Below, piece by piece: positions 1-7,030 of a stretch of 64,000 bases of DNA. Origin of the DNA: Bradyrhizobium lablabi (GTDB lineage: Bacteria > Pseudomonadota > Alphaproteobacteria > Rhizobiales > Xanthobacteraceae); contig NZ_JAFCJK010000001.1 of NCBI RefSeq assembly GCF_018131005.1, positions 1,021,345 through 1,085,344 of the forward strand, in the 5' to 3' direction. The notes under the pieces were generated by a model. That model had not been told where the DNA came from and did no database searches. It was given only the letters and a program-made list of their open reading frames with translations. Position 1 is the stretch's first letter. Each line of letters starts with the position of its first letter. Made by a program: the position numbers and the translations under genes.

Positions 1-99
1 GCGCTTTGGAGCATTCAACTTATATTGAACGCGGCGCCTTCCTGCGGCTTGAAATATTTTGCTCATCGTGCGGTTCCACGTAGCGGGATCAGAGGCAGG

Positions 100-1161
100 A
101 TGAGTCAGATGAAGCAAATGGCCGCGCTTGTCTCGGTGGCGACCTCGGTCCCACCCCATCTGTTTCATCAGGGACAGATTCTGCAGGCGGCGCGCGACCT
201 GCTGGCCAAGCGCTATCCGGAATTTGACACGCTTTCGAGCCTCTTTGCCAACACCGGTATCCGGCATCGTTACGGCGTGAAACCGATCGAATGGTATCTC
301 GAGCGGCGTGGCTGGCCGGAGCGAACGCAGGCCTTCCTCGAAGGCGCGGAATTGCTTTTCGTCGAAGTCGCGCGCAAGGCGATCGCCCGGGCCGACCTGT
401 CCGGCAGCGACATCGACACCATAGTCACGGTGTGCTCGACGGGGATCGCAACGCCGACGCTGGAAGCGCGTGTGGCGGGTAAGCTCGGTCTGCGGGGGGA
501 CGTGTCGCGTGTGCCGCTGTTTGGTCTCGGCTGCGCCGGTGGCGTGTCGGGCCTGTCGATCGCATCGCGCCTTGCGGAAGCGCGGCCGGGAGCGAACGTC
601 CTGCTGGTCGTGCTTGAGCTATGTACGCTCGCGGTCCGGCATGATGAGCTCACCAAAGCGAACATCGTCGCCGCCAGCCTGTTCGGTGACGGAGCCGCGG
701 CGATCGTACTGCGCGCAGGCGACGGCGGGGCAACGCGGATCGAGGCGACCGGCGAAAAGCTATGGCCGGATACACTCGACATCATGGGATGGTCGGTCGA
801 TCCGGAAGGATTCGGCGTGATCTTCCAGCGCACCATTCCTGATTTCGTCCGCGACAATATGGGGTCGGCCGTTGCCGAAATCCTCGCTCGGATGAACCTG
901 ACAGTCGACGACATCGACCGCTTCCTGTGCCATCCCGGCGGCACCAAGGTCATCGCGGCGCTGGAGCGGGCGCTTGCGCTCGATCGGGGCACGCTCGATC
1001 ATGAACGCGACATCATCGCCGATTGCGGCAACATGTCGGCTCCGACGATTCTCTTCGTTCTCGAGCGCGCCTGCGCCAGAGGCCTGCCGCCGCGCTCGCT
1101 CCTGACCGCGCTCGGGCCCGGCTTCACCGTAAGCTGCGTTGCGCTAAGGCACGCCGCGTGA
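100..1161 (+). CDS. Type III polyketide synthase (chalcone/stilbene synthase family)
   Basis: Predicted to condense an acyl-CoA starter with malonyl-CoA units to make an alkylpyrone, alkylresorcinol or similar polyketide in the cytosol. The protein is 353 aa from ATG 100, the usual family length, and the purine-rich AGAGGCAGG just upstream supports this start over a TTG at 25. The thiolase-fold triad is visible: Cys about 145 in GLGCAGG, His about 278 in FLCHPGG and Asn about 311 in DCGNMSAP. The next gene starts inside its stop codon (GTGA), so the three genes 100-3226 form a tight operon with a methyltransferase and an exporter. The pairing with an ICMT-like methyltransferase is known from the B. 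subtilis BpsA/BpsB and Streptomyces Srs systems, which make O-methylated alkylpyrones or resorcinols; that product class is inferred here. Confidence 0.9.
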   Translation: MSQMKQMAALVSVATSVPPHLFHQGQILQAARDLLAKRYPEFDTLSSLFANTGIRHRYGVKPIEWYLERRGWPERTQAFLEGAELLFVEVARKAIARADLSGSDIDTIVTVCSTGIATPTLEARVAGKLGLRGDVSRVPLFGLGCAGGVSGLSIASRLAEARPGANVLLVVLELCTLAVRHDELTKANIVAASLFGDGAAAIVLRAGDGGATRIEATGEKLWPDTLDIMGWSVDPEGFGVIFQRTIPDFVRDNMGSAVAEILARMNLTVDDIDRFLCHPGGTKVIAALERALALDRGTLDHERDIIADCGNMSAPTILFVLERACARGLPPRSLLTALGPGFTVSCVALRHAA

Positions 1162-1664
1162 GTCTGGCGTCGATCATCCTTGCGCTGGTTACGTTGCAGC
1201 GTTTGGGCGAGCTCGGGCTGTCGCACCATAACACGAGGCGGCTTCTGGCGCGCGGCGCCATCGAAGCTGGCGCCGATCACTATCCGCTCGTTGTATCGGT
1301 TCACACTGGCTGGCTGATCGCACTGTGGGTGTGGGGGCATGATCAGGATGTCAATCCGGCTGCGCTTGCGGCCTATCTGGGGCTGCAGGTCTTGCGGATG
1401 TGGATCCTTTCCGCGCTCGGCCCGCGATGGACCACGCGGATTATCGTGCTGCCGGGTGAGCCGCTGGTTGTATCCGGCCCTTACCGGTACCTCTCGCACC
1501 CGAACTATGCCGTCGTCGTCTGCGAGATCGCGCTGCTTCCGCTTGCGCTGCATCTGCCGCTGATCGCGTTGATCTTCACTGTCTTCAACATCGCGGCGCT
1601 CGCAGTTCGAATTCGCGTCGAGGCGCGCACTCTTTCCTCGCTCGGCCACATCAGCACCCCATGA
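1158..1664 (+). CDS. Isoprenylcysteine carboxyl methyltransferase (ICMT) family protein
   Basis: A 168-aa integral membrane protein with several hydrophobic segments and the C-terminal ICMT/PEMT signature GPYRYLSHPNY (SAM-binding region) followed by an R/E-rich tail (RIRVEARTL). The start is GTG 1158, which overlaps the stop codon of the polyketide synthase; its own stop overlaps the ATG of the efflux gene, so translation is probably coupled across the operon. Family members next to type III polyketide synthases (BpsB/YpbQ type) O-methylate the polyketide. That is the likely role, rather than methylation of prenylated protein, because bacteria of this group lack CaaX prenylation. The substrate is inferred from context only. 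Confidence 0.8.
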   Translation: MSLASIILALVTLQRLGELGLSHHNTRRLLARGAIEAGADHYPLVVSVHTGWLIALWVWGHDQDVNPAALAAYLGLQVLRMWILSALGPRWTTRIIVLPGEPLVVSGPYRYLSHPNYAVVVCEIALLPLALHLPLIALIFTVFNIAALAVRIRVEARTLSSLGHISTP

Positions 1665-3226
1665 ACGACCGGACGGAGTGTCGTGCTGGCAGTCCATCCG
1701 TCGCGATCTGGACAGGATTTCTGCTGATGTGCCTTGGCATGTTCATGGCGATCCTCGACATCCAGATCGTCGCGGCCTCGCTACCGACGATCCAGCGCGC
1801 GCTTACGATCTCGCCGTCCGCTATGAGCTGGATCCAGACCGCCTATCTGATCGCGGAGGTCATCGCGATCCCGTTGACCGGACTGTTCACGCGCGTGCTG
1901 TCGCTGCGATGGCTGTTCGCGACGGCTGTGAGCCTGTTCACGGTCGCGTCCATAGGCTGCGCTTTCAGCGGTGGCTTTGCCGTGCTGCTGGTATTTCGTG
2001 TGGTTCAGGGGTTTTCCGGCGGCATGTTGATCCCAGCCGTGTTCTCTGCGGTGTTTACGCTGTTCCCGCCGCGTCTTCACGCGGTTGCCACCACGATCGC
2101 CGGCATTGTAGCGGTGCTCGCACCCACCGTCGGGCCCGTCGTCGGCGGCTGGATCACGCAGACCTGGTCGTGGCCGTGGCTGTTCCTGATCAATGTCATC
2201 CCCGGCATGATTGCGGCCTCTGTCACGCCATTCCTGCTGCCGCGGGACGCCGTGCATCTGCGCGAATTGTTCAAGCTGGACAGGGGTTCGCTGGTTCTGC
2301 TCGCGGCCGCGCTCGCAAGCCTCGAGATCGGGCTGAAGGAGGCGCCGCAACGTGGCTGGACCTCAGTGCTCTGCGCGACCTTGCTGGTCGGAAGCATCGC
2401 CGCAATGGCGGTCTTGATCCTGCGCACGTCGGGCGCGGCGCATCCGATCGCAAGGCTCTCGACGTTCAGGCGACGCTCGTTCGCAGTCGGCTGCGCGCTG
2501 AGCTTTTGCTTTGGGATCGGCCTGTATGGCTCGGTCTATCTGATGCCGGTCTTTCTCGGTTTCGTCCGGCGCCATGATGCCCTTGAGATCGGCACCGTCA
2601 TGCTGGTGACGGGGGTCGCGCAACTCGTCGCCGCGCCGCTCGCGGCGTTTCTCGAGAGCCGCATTGGCGCCCGTTTGTTGACTGGCGTGGGCTTTGCCCT
2701 GTTCGCGCTCGGTCTCGGCCTGAGCGCGTTCCAACCGCGCACCGCCGATTTCGGCGAGATGTTTTGGCCGCAGATCGTACGCGGCGTTGCGATCATGTTC
2801 TGTTTGCTGCCGCCGACACGTATTGCGCTGGGCGCGTTACCGGACGCGGAAGTGGCTGACGCCAGCGGGCTGTTCAACCTGATGCGCAATCTGGGCGGTG
2901 CGATCGGTATCGCCATGATCGATACGATTCTCTACGGTCGAAGCTGGATCTACGCCGAGGATTTCCGCACCCGCTTACTGCGCGGTGATGTCACCGCCGC
3001 ACAGGCGATCGGGCTCGATCCGAAGCTCCTCATCGATCGCCCGCCGGGGCCGCCCGACGAAGCTGCCGTGTCGTTCGTCCGTCCGCTGGTCGAGCGAGCG
3101 TCGCTCGCGCTTGGCATCAACGAGGCATGGGCAATGCTTGCATGCGTGGCGATCATTGGATTGCTGCTGGTCCCGCTCGCCCGCGACCGGGCTTCACCGC
3201 AGCCGGCACCTTCGGATCGGACCTAA
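1661..3226 (+). CDS. MFS transporter, DHA2 (EmrB/QacA-type) drug:proton antiporter
   Basis: The 521-aa protein has about 14 hydrophobic helices. It carries the DHA2 motif LDIQIVAASLPTIQ in helix 1 and the motif-C-like stretch APTVGPVVGGWITQ in helix 5. The ATG overlaps the stop of the methyltransferase gene (ATGA). As the last gene of the polyketide operon it probably exports the methylated product across the inner membrane; no membrane-fusion partner (EmrA) is nearby. The stop codon TAA at 3224-3226 lies inside the end of an intergenic repeat (3223-3352). Confidence 0.85.
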   Translation: MNDRTECRAGSPSVAIWTGFLLMCLGMFMAILDIQIVAASLPTIQRALTISPSAMSWIQTAYLIAEVIAIPLTGLFTRVLSLRWLFATAVSLFTVASIGCAFSGGFAVLLVFRVVQGFSGGMLIPAVFSAVFTLFPPRLHAVATTIAGIVAVLAPTVGPVVGGWITQTWSWPWLFLINVIPGMIAASVTPFLLPRDAVHLRELFKLDRGSLVLLAAALASLEIGLKEAPQRGWTSVLCATLLVGSIAAMAVLILRTSGAAHPIARLSTFRRRSFAVGCALSFCFGIGLYGSVYLMPVFLGFVRRHDALEIGTVMLVTGVAQLVAAPLAAFLESRIGARLLTGVGFALFALGLGLSAFQPRTADFGEMFWPQIVRGVAIMFCLLPPTRIALGALPDAEVADASGLFNLMRNLGGAIGIAMIDTILYGRSWIYAEDFRTRLLRGDVTAAQAIGLDPKLLIDRPPGPPDEAAVSFVRPLVERASLALGINEAWAMLACVAIIGLLLVPLARDRASPQPAPSDRT

Positions 3227-3352
3227 AGCGCGATGAGATCCGGATGGATCATCATCGCGCTTTAGCTGTTGCTTGCGCATGATCTCCGCGCAAACGCTAC
3301 GCGTTTGTCGCGGGGGAAAACCGCTACACACCTTTCCGGATCATGCTTTAGG
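3223..3352. repeat. Composite intergenic repeat, copy 1
   Basis: Two modules lie between convergent genes. Module A is a hairpin with 14-bp perfect arms, CTAAAGCGCGATGA (3223-3236) and its complement (3252-3265). Module B (about 3277-3352) begins GCATGATC and ends GATCATGC, with an inner hairpin built on CAAACGC/GCGTTTG. Related copies lie at 9230-9358 (inverted), 16229-16327, 25665-25722 and 28766-28835. The repeat supplies the stop codons of both flanking genes (TAA at 3224 on + and at 3348 on -). Such elements are common in Bradyrhizobiaceae; the hairpin may act as a two-way terminator. Confidence 0.85.
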
Positions 3353-4100
3353 CCATGGGCACGTTGCTTCGCCGCGCCGGTTCGATCAGCTCGGGTCGGG
3401 AGCCGGAGAGCCGCTTGTGCATGTGGACCATGAAGGCCATGCCGAACAGCGGCGTAGCCAGATTGACGATCGGGATCGAGACGAAGGCCGCGATGAACAG
3501 ACCTGCGGTGAACACGGTCGCCGCGTTGTCGCGGCGCATCGCCTTGGCCTCGTCCGGCGAACGGAACCGCATCGCCGCGAGCTCGAAATATTCACGTCCT
3601 AACAGCCAGGCGGTCGCGATGAAGAACACGATGAAGCCGGCGCCGGCGACAAGCACAAAGGGCAGCGCGATCAGGTAGACCAGGATCGTCAGCAGAGCGG
3701 TCTTCACGCCCTCGGCGATCGCGAGCCTGAACGGCAGCGCCACGCCGGGCGGTTCGGCCGGATAATGCTCGCGCTCGACATGATCGGCGACGTCGTCGAC
3801 AAACAGGCTTGCCACCAGCGAGGTGATCGCGGGCATCAGGAAAATGCCGCCGAGCACGACTCCGAGACCCGCAGCAATCGAGACGATCCAGGACAGAATA
3901 TTGAGCGTGGAATGGAAGCTGGGGCCCAGAATGCCCTCGGCCCAGACTTCGCCATAGTCGGCAAACCAGCTAAGCAGCCGCTGCAATCCGACCGCGAGTG
4001 CCGTGATCAGCACCAGCGCGAGCCCGATCGAGCGCCACAGGATCGAGCGCATCGGCGGCGACAGAATCTGCGAAAGCGCCTTGACGGCGGCGTCCAACAT
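3348..4100 (-). CDS. EI24 domain-containing membrane protein (CysZ-like superfamily)
   Basis: The 250-aa protein starts at the ATG at 4100 (MLDAAVKAL). It has four to six hydrophobic helices, a LGREYFELAAMRF element and a RRDNAATVFTAG loop typical of the EI24/CysZ family. CysZ members of this superfamily carry sulfate, but no cys gene is nearby, so the substrate is unknown. It is a single gene transcribed away from the CoA-transferase gene. Longer in-frame starts exist up to 4208, but the segment above 4100 is not hydrophobic and reads like untranslated leader. Confidence 0.75.
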   Translation of the reverse strand: MLDAAVKALSQILSPPMRSILWRSIGLALVLITALAVGLQRLLSWFADYGEVWAEGILGPSFHSTLNILSWIVSIAAGLGVVLGGIFLMPAITSLVASLFVDDVADHVEREHYPAEPPGVALPFRLAIAEGVKTALLTILVYLIALPFVLVAGAGFIVFFIATAWLLGREYFELAAMRFRSPDEAKAMRRDNAATVFTAGLFIAAFVSIPIVNLATPLFGMAFMVHMHKRLSGSRPELIEPARRSNVPMA

Positions 4101-4293
4101 GGCGGGTCGACCTCTCCAGCAAAGTTCCGGCGAGAGGTAGACACGCAATATGGCTTCGGCAAGAGCCGTTGTGTCGCGGCCGGTGGACCGGGCGTGTCCC
4201 AGAACCACAAAAACGCTATTCGACAGACTTTATTTTTCAGATAGCGTGCGGCGCGGTCTGAACCGACGCCGCAAAGCGAATACGGAGAAACCG

Positions 4294-5463
4294 ATGACCG
4301 GAAGCGGACTGCCGCTGGAAGGCGTGAGGGTCGTCGAGATGACCCACATGGTGATGGGCCCAAGCTGCGGGATGATTTTGGCGCAACTCGGCGCCGAGGT
4401 GATCAAGGTCGAGCCGCCCGGAGGCGACAAGACCCGCTCGCTCGGCGGCATGGGCACCTCGTTCTTCCCGCTGTTCAACCGCGGCAAACGCAGCGTCGTG
4501 CTCGACTTCACCAGAGATGAAGATCGCGAGACGATCCACCGGTTGCTCGCGGGCGCCGACGTGTTCCTGGAGAACTTTCGCGATGGTCAGCTCGACAAGC
4601 AAGGCCTCGGCGCCGAAGACCTGCGCAAGCGGCATCCGCACCTGATCATCGCCGGCCACAAGGGTTTTCTGTCCGGTCCCTACGACCATCGTCCCGCGCT
4701 CGATGAAGTCGTGCAGATGATGTCGGGGCTCGCGGCGATGACCGGCACGCGCGAAAAGCCGCAGCGGGTCGGTTCTTCCGCCAACGACATCATGGGTGGC
4801 ATGTTCGGTGCGATCGCGATCCTGGCCGCGCTTTACCAGAAGCGCGGCGGCAACAGGAACGGCGCCGACATCCGTATCGGCCTGTTCGAGAATTGCCTGT
4901 TTCTGGTCGCCCAGCACATGGTCGAGTACGAGATGACCGGCCGCAAGCCGCGCTCGATGCCGGAGCGCGAGCACGCCTGGCCGATCTATGATATTTTCGA
5001 TACCGCTGGCGGCGATCGCATCTTCATCGGGGTCGTCACCGAAGGCCATTGGCAAAGCTTTTGCCGCGAGTTCGGCCTGAAGGAATTTGCCGAGGATCCC
5101 ACGCTGCGCACGACCACCGATCGCATCATGGCCCGGGACAGGATTATTCCGCGCGTCGCCGAGGAGATCAAACGCTGGAAGGCGGCTGACCTGTCGGCGA
5201 AACTCGATTCGCTGAATATTTGCTTCTCACCGATCAACCGTCCCGAGGACTTGCTTCGGGACCCGCATGTGTTGCGTCCCGGCGGTCTTGTGAATAACGT
5301 CAATGCTGACGGCAAGACGTTCCACGTGCCGGCATTGCCGGTCGAATGGAACGGACACAACATCGGGGAAGGCTTGAAAGTCCCTCCGCTTGGCGCCGAC
5401 ACGGAACCGGTGCGAGCCGAGCTCGAGCGTCAGCAATTCTCTTCAACCGGAAATGCTGCGTGA
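4294..5463 (+). CDS. CaiB/BaiF family (class III) CoA transferase
   Basis: The 389-aa enzyme should move CoA between carboxylic acids. ATG 4294 is preceded by GGAG at the right distance. The N-terminal signature LEGVRVVEMTHMVMGPSCG and LAQLGAEVIKVEPPGGD is clear. The catalytic Asp is near residue 165 in SSANDIMGGMFGAI, followed by ILAAL. A lyase gene of the HMG-CoA type starts 7 bp downstream, so the two probably form one pathway in which an organic acid is activated to its CoA ester and then cleaved. Candidate acids are 3-hydroxy-3-methylglutarate or citramalate/itaconate, but the sequence does not decide. Confidence 0.87.
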   Translation: MTGSGLPLEGVRVVEMTHMVMGPSCGMILAQLGAEVIKVEPPGGDKTRSLGGMGTSFFPLFNRGKRSVVLDFTRDEDRETIHRLLAGADVFLENFRDGQLDKQGLGAEDLRKRHPHLIIAGHKGFLSGPYDHRPALDEVVQMMSGLAAMTGTREKPQRVGSSANDIMGGMFGAIAILAALYQKRGGNRNGADIRIGLFENCLFLVAQHMVEYEMTGRKPRSMPEREHAWPIYDIFDTAGGDRIFIGVVTEGHWQSFCREFGLKEFAEDPTLRTTTDRIMARDRIIPRVAEEIKRWKAADLSAKLDSLNICFSPINRPEDLLRDPHVLRPGGLVNNVNADGKTFHVPALPVEWNGHNIGEGLKVPPLGADTEPVRAELERQQFSSTGNAA

Positions 5464-5470
5464 GGCGGCC

Positions 5471-6418
5471 ATGATTCGTGTTCGCGATATCTATCCCAAC
5501 GACAAGGTGACCTTGCGCGAAGTCGGCCTTCGCGACGGCCTGCAGCTCGTAAAGGCGTTTCCGTCGACCACGGCCAAGCAGCGCTGGGTACGCGACGAAT
5601 ATGCCGCCGGCGTCCGGCATTTCGAGGTCGGGTCATTCCTGCCGGCAAAGACATTCCCCCAATTCGTCGACGTTCGCGACGTCGTCGCGACCATCGCTTC
5701 GCTTCCCGGCGCGCACGGCATTGCGCTCGCGCTCAACGAGCGCGGCGTCAATGAGGCGCTGGCCTCGGGCGTCGCCGAGATCGCCTCGGTGGTATCGGCG
5801 ACCGAGGAGCACAGCCAGGCCAACGCCAACCGCTCGCGCGAATCCGCGATCGAGAACGTCAGGCGGCTCTGCGAGCTGCGCGACGCCAGCGCCCACAAGC
5901 CGGTGGTGAATGCCGCGATCTCGATGGCGCTGGGCTGCTCAATCGCCGGCCCGGTCGATCCGAAGGAAGTGCTGCGCCTCACCGAGAAGCTCTATGAGGC
6001 CGGCGTCGACATGGTCGCGATCGCCGATACTGTCGGTTATGCAGGCCCCAGGCAGGTCGGTGAGCTGACCAGGGGTGCGGTGAAGATCGCCGGATCGAAG
6101 CCGGTTTGCGTTCACCTGCACGATACGCGCGGCATGGGCATTGCGAATGCCGCCGCCGCGCTTGACGAAGGTGCGCGCGTGCTCGATGGCTCGCTCGGCG
6201 GCCTCGGTGGCTGTCCGTTCGCGCCCGGCGCGACCGGCAACGTCGTGTTCGAGGACCTCGTGTTTCTCTGCGAAAGCAAGGGATTCCCGACCGGTATCGA
6301 TCTCGACCGGCTGATTGCGGTGCGCTCGATCCTCGAGGCGGAGATGCCGAACGAGCCGCTCCATGGCGGCCTGGCGCGCGCCGGACTCCCCTGCGGCACC
6401 AAGGCCAAGGCGGCGTAA
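5471..6418 (+). CDS. Hydroxymethylglutaryl-CoA lyase family protein
   Basis: The 315-aa TIM-barrel enzyme of the DRE-TIM metallolyase family has the N-terminal LREVGLRDGLQ, the metal-binding HLHDTRG, and the lyase signature GGLGGCPFAPGATGN with its catalytic Cys, followed by EDLVF. These are the hallmarks of 3-hydroxy-3-methylglutaryl-CoA lyases, which split the substrate to acetyl-CoA and acetoacetate; homologues also cleave citramalyl-CoA. ATG 5471 fits the family N-terminus; an earlier in-frame ATG at 5453 overlaps the CoA-transferase gene. The partner CoA-transferase upstream probably supplies the CoA ester. Confidence 0.87.
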   Translation: MIRVRDIYPNDKVTLREVGLRDGLQLVKAFPSTTAKQRWVRDEYAAGVRHFEVGSFLPAKTFPQFVDVRDVVATIASLPGAHGIALALNERGVNEALASGVAEIASVVSATEEHSQANANRSRESAIENVRRLCELRDASAHKPVVNAAISMALGCSIAGPVDPKEVLRLTEKLYEAGVDMVAIADTVGYAGPRQVGELTRGAVKIAGSKPVCVHLHDTRGMGIANAAAALDEGARVLDGSLGGLGGCPFAPGATGNVVFEDLVFLCESKGFPTGIDLDRLIAVRSILEAEMPNEPLHGGLARAGLPCGTKAKAA

Positions 6419-6454
6419 GGTCCCTTTGCTCCGCAAGCTCGGCGACGGGACGTC

Positions 6455-6892
6455 TCAATCGTGCTTGTGCACCCGCTTGCGCGGCTTCTTGTCTGAGGCC
6501 GTCGGGATCATCACCACGCGGCCGTAACGCACGCCGCGCTCAGCGATAATGTGGTCGGCGAAATGCCGGACCTCGCCACTGGCGCCCTTGAGTGCCGTTA
6601 CCTCCATGCAACTGTCGTCGTCGAGATGGACGTGCAGCGTTGCGAGCGACAGATCGTGATGGCCGTGGAAATTCTGCACCAGTCGCTTCGACAGGTCGCG
6701 CGCGGCGTGATCGTAGACATAGACCAGTGCGGCCACGCATTGTCCCGATGGCGCCTCCTCCGCGCTCTGCTGCAGTCCGGCGCGCGCGAGGTCGCGAATG
6801 ATCTCGGAGCGGTTCTGGTAGCCCCGCGCCTCGGCGGCGTCGTCGATCTCCGCGAGCAAATCGTCCTCGATGGTGATGGTGATCCGTTGCAT
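6455..6892 (-). CDS. nikR: Nickel-responsive transcriptional regulator NikR
   Basis: The 145-aa protein has an N-terminal ribbon-helix-helix (MQRITITIEDDLLAEIDD, then NRSEIIRDLAR, residues 1-40). A C-terminal ACT-like domain holds the nickel ligands: His in NFHGHHDLS, the two His of ATLHVHLDD and Cys in DDSCMEV. NikR binds DNA as a tetramer when loaded with nickel. It is divergent from a TonB-dependent receptor, and a perfect operator lies between them at 6915-6946, so it very likely represses both itself and the receptor under high nickel. The C-terminus is unusually basic and His-containing (KKPRKRVHKHD). Confidence 0.95.
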   Translation of the reverse strand: MQRITITIEDDLLAEIDDAAEARGYQNRSEIIRDLARAGLQQSAEEAPSGQCVAALVYVYDHAARDLSKRLVQNFHGHHDLSLATLHVHLDDDSCMEVTALKGASGEVRHFADHIIAERGVRYGRVVMIPTASDKKPRKRVHKHD

Positions 6893-6914
6893 GGACTGTC
6901 CGTGTTGGCTGGGC

Positions 6915-6946
6915 CAGTATGATATTTTTATTGTAACGTCATACTG
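6915..6946. promoter_or_regulatory. NikR operator
   Basis: Half-site CAGTATGA at 6915-6922, a 16-bp spacer, then the exact complement TCATACTG at 6939-6946. The spacing and the GTATGA/TCATAC core match the operator known for E. coli NikR. It sits 23 bp upstream of nikR and 84 bp upstream of the receptor start, between the divergent genes, so one tetramer could control both promoters. The spacer is AT-rich and may contain a -10 box. Confidence 0.9.
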
Positions 6947-7030
6947 CGCTTGCTAGCGTCGCTTGCCGGGTTGGTCGAGCTGGTGCGGTTGCCGCGTGAC
7001 TGTAGCAGGTACCATGCGGAGGCATGTGCG

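Noticed and set aside
270..992. 240-codon minus-strand frame inside the polyketide synthase gene
   Set aside because: Ser/Arg-rich shadow of a GC-rich gene; the sense strand has full catalytic motifs.
1678..2577. 299-codon + frame inside the MFS gene
   Set aside because: Rich in Arg, Asp and His with no hydrophobic helices; shadow of the transporter frame.
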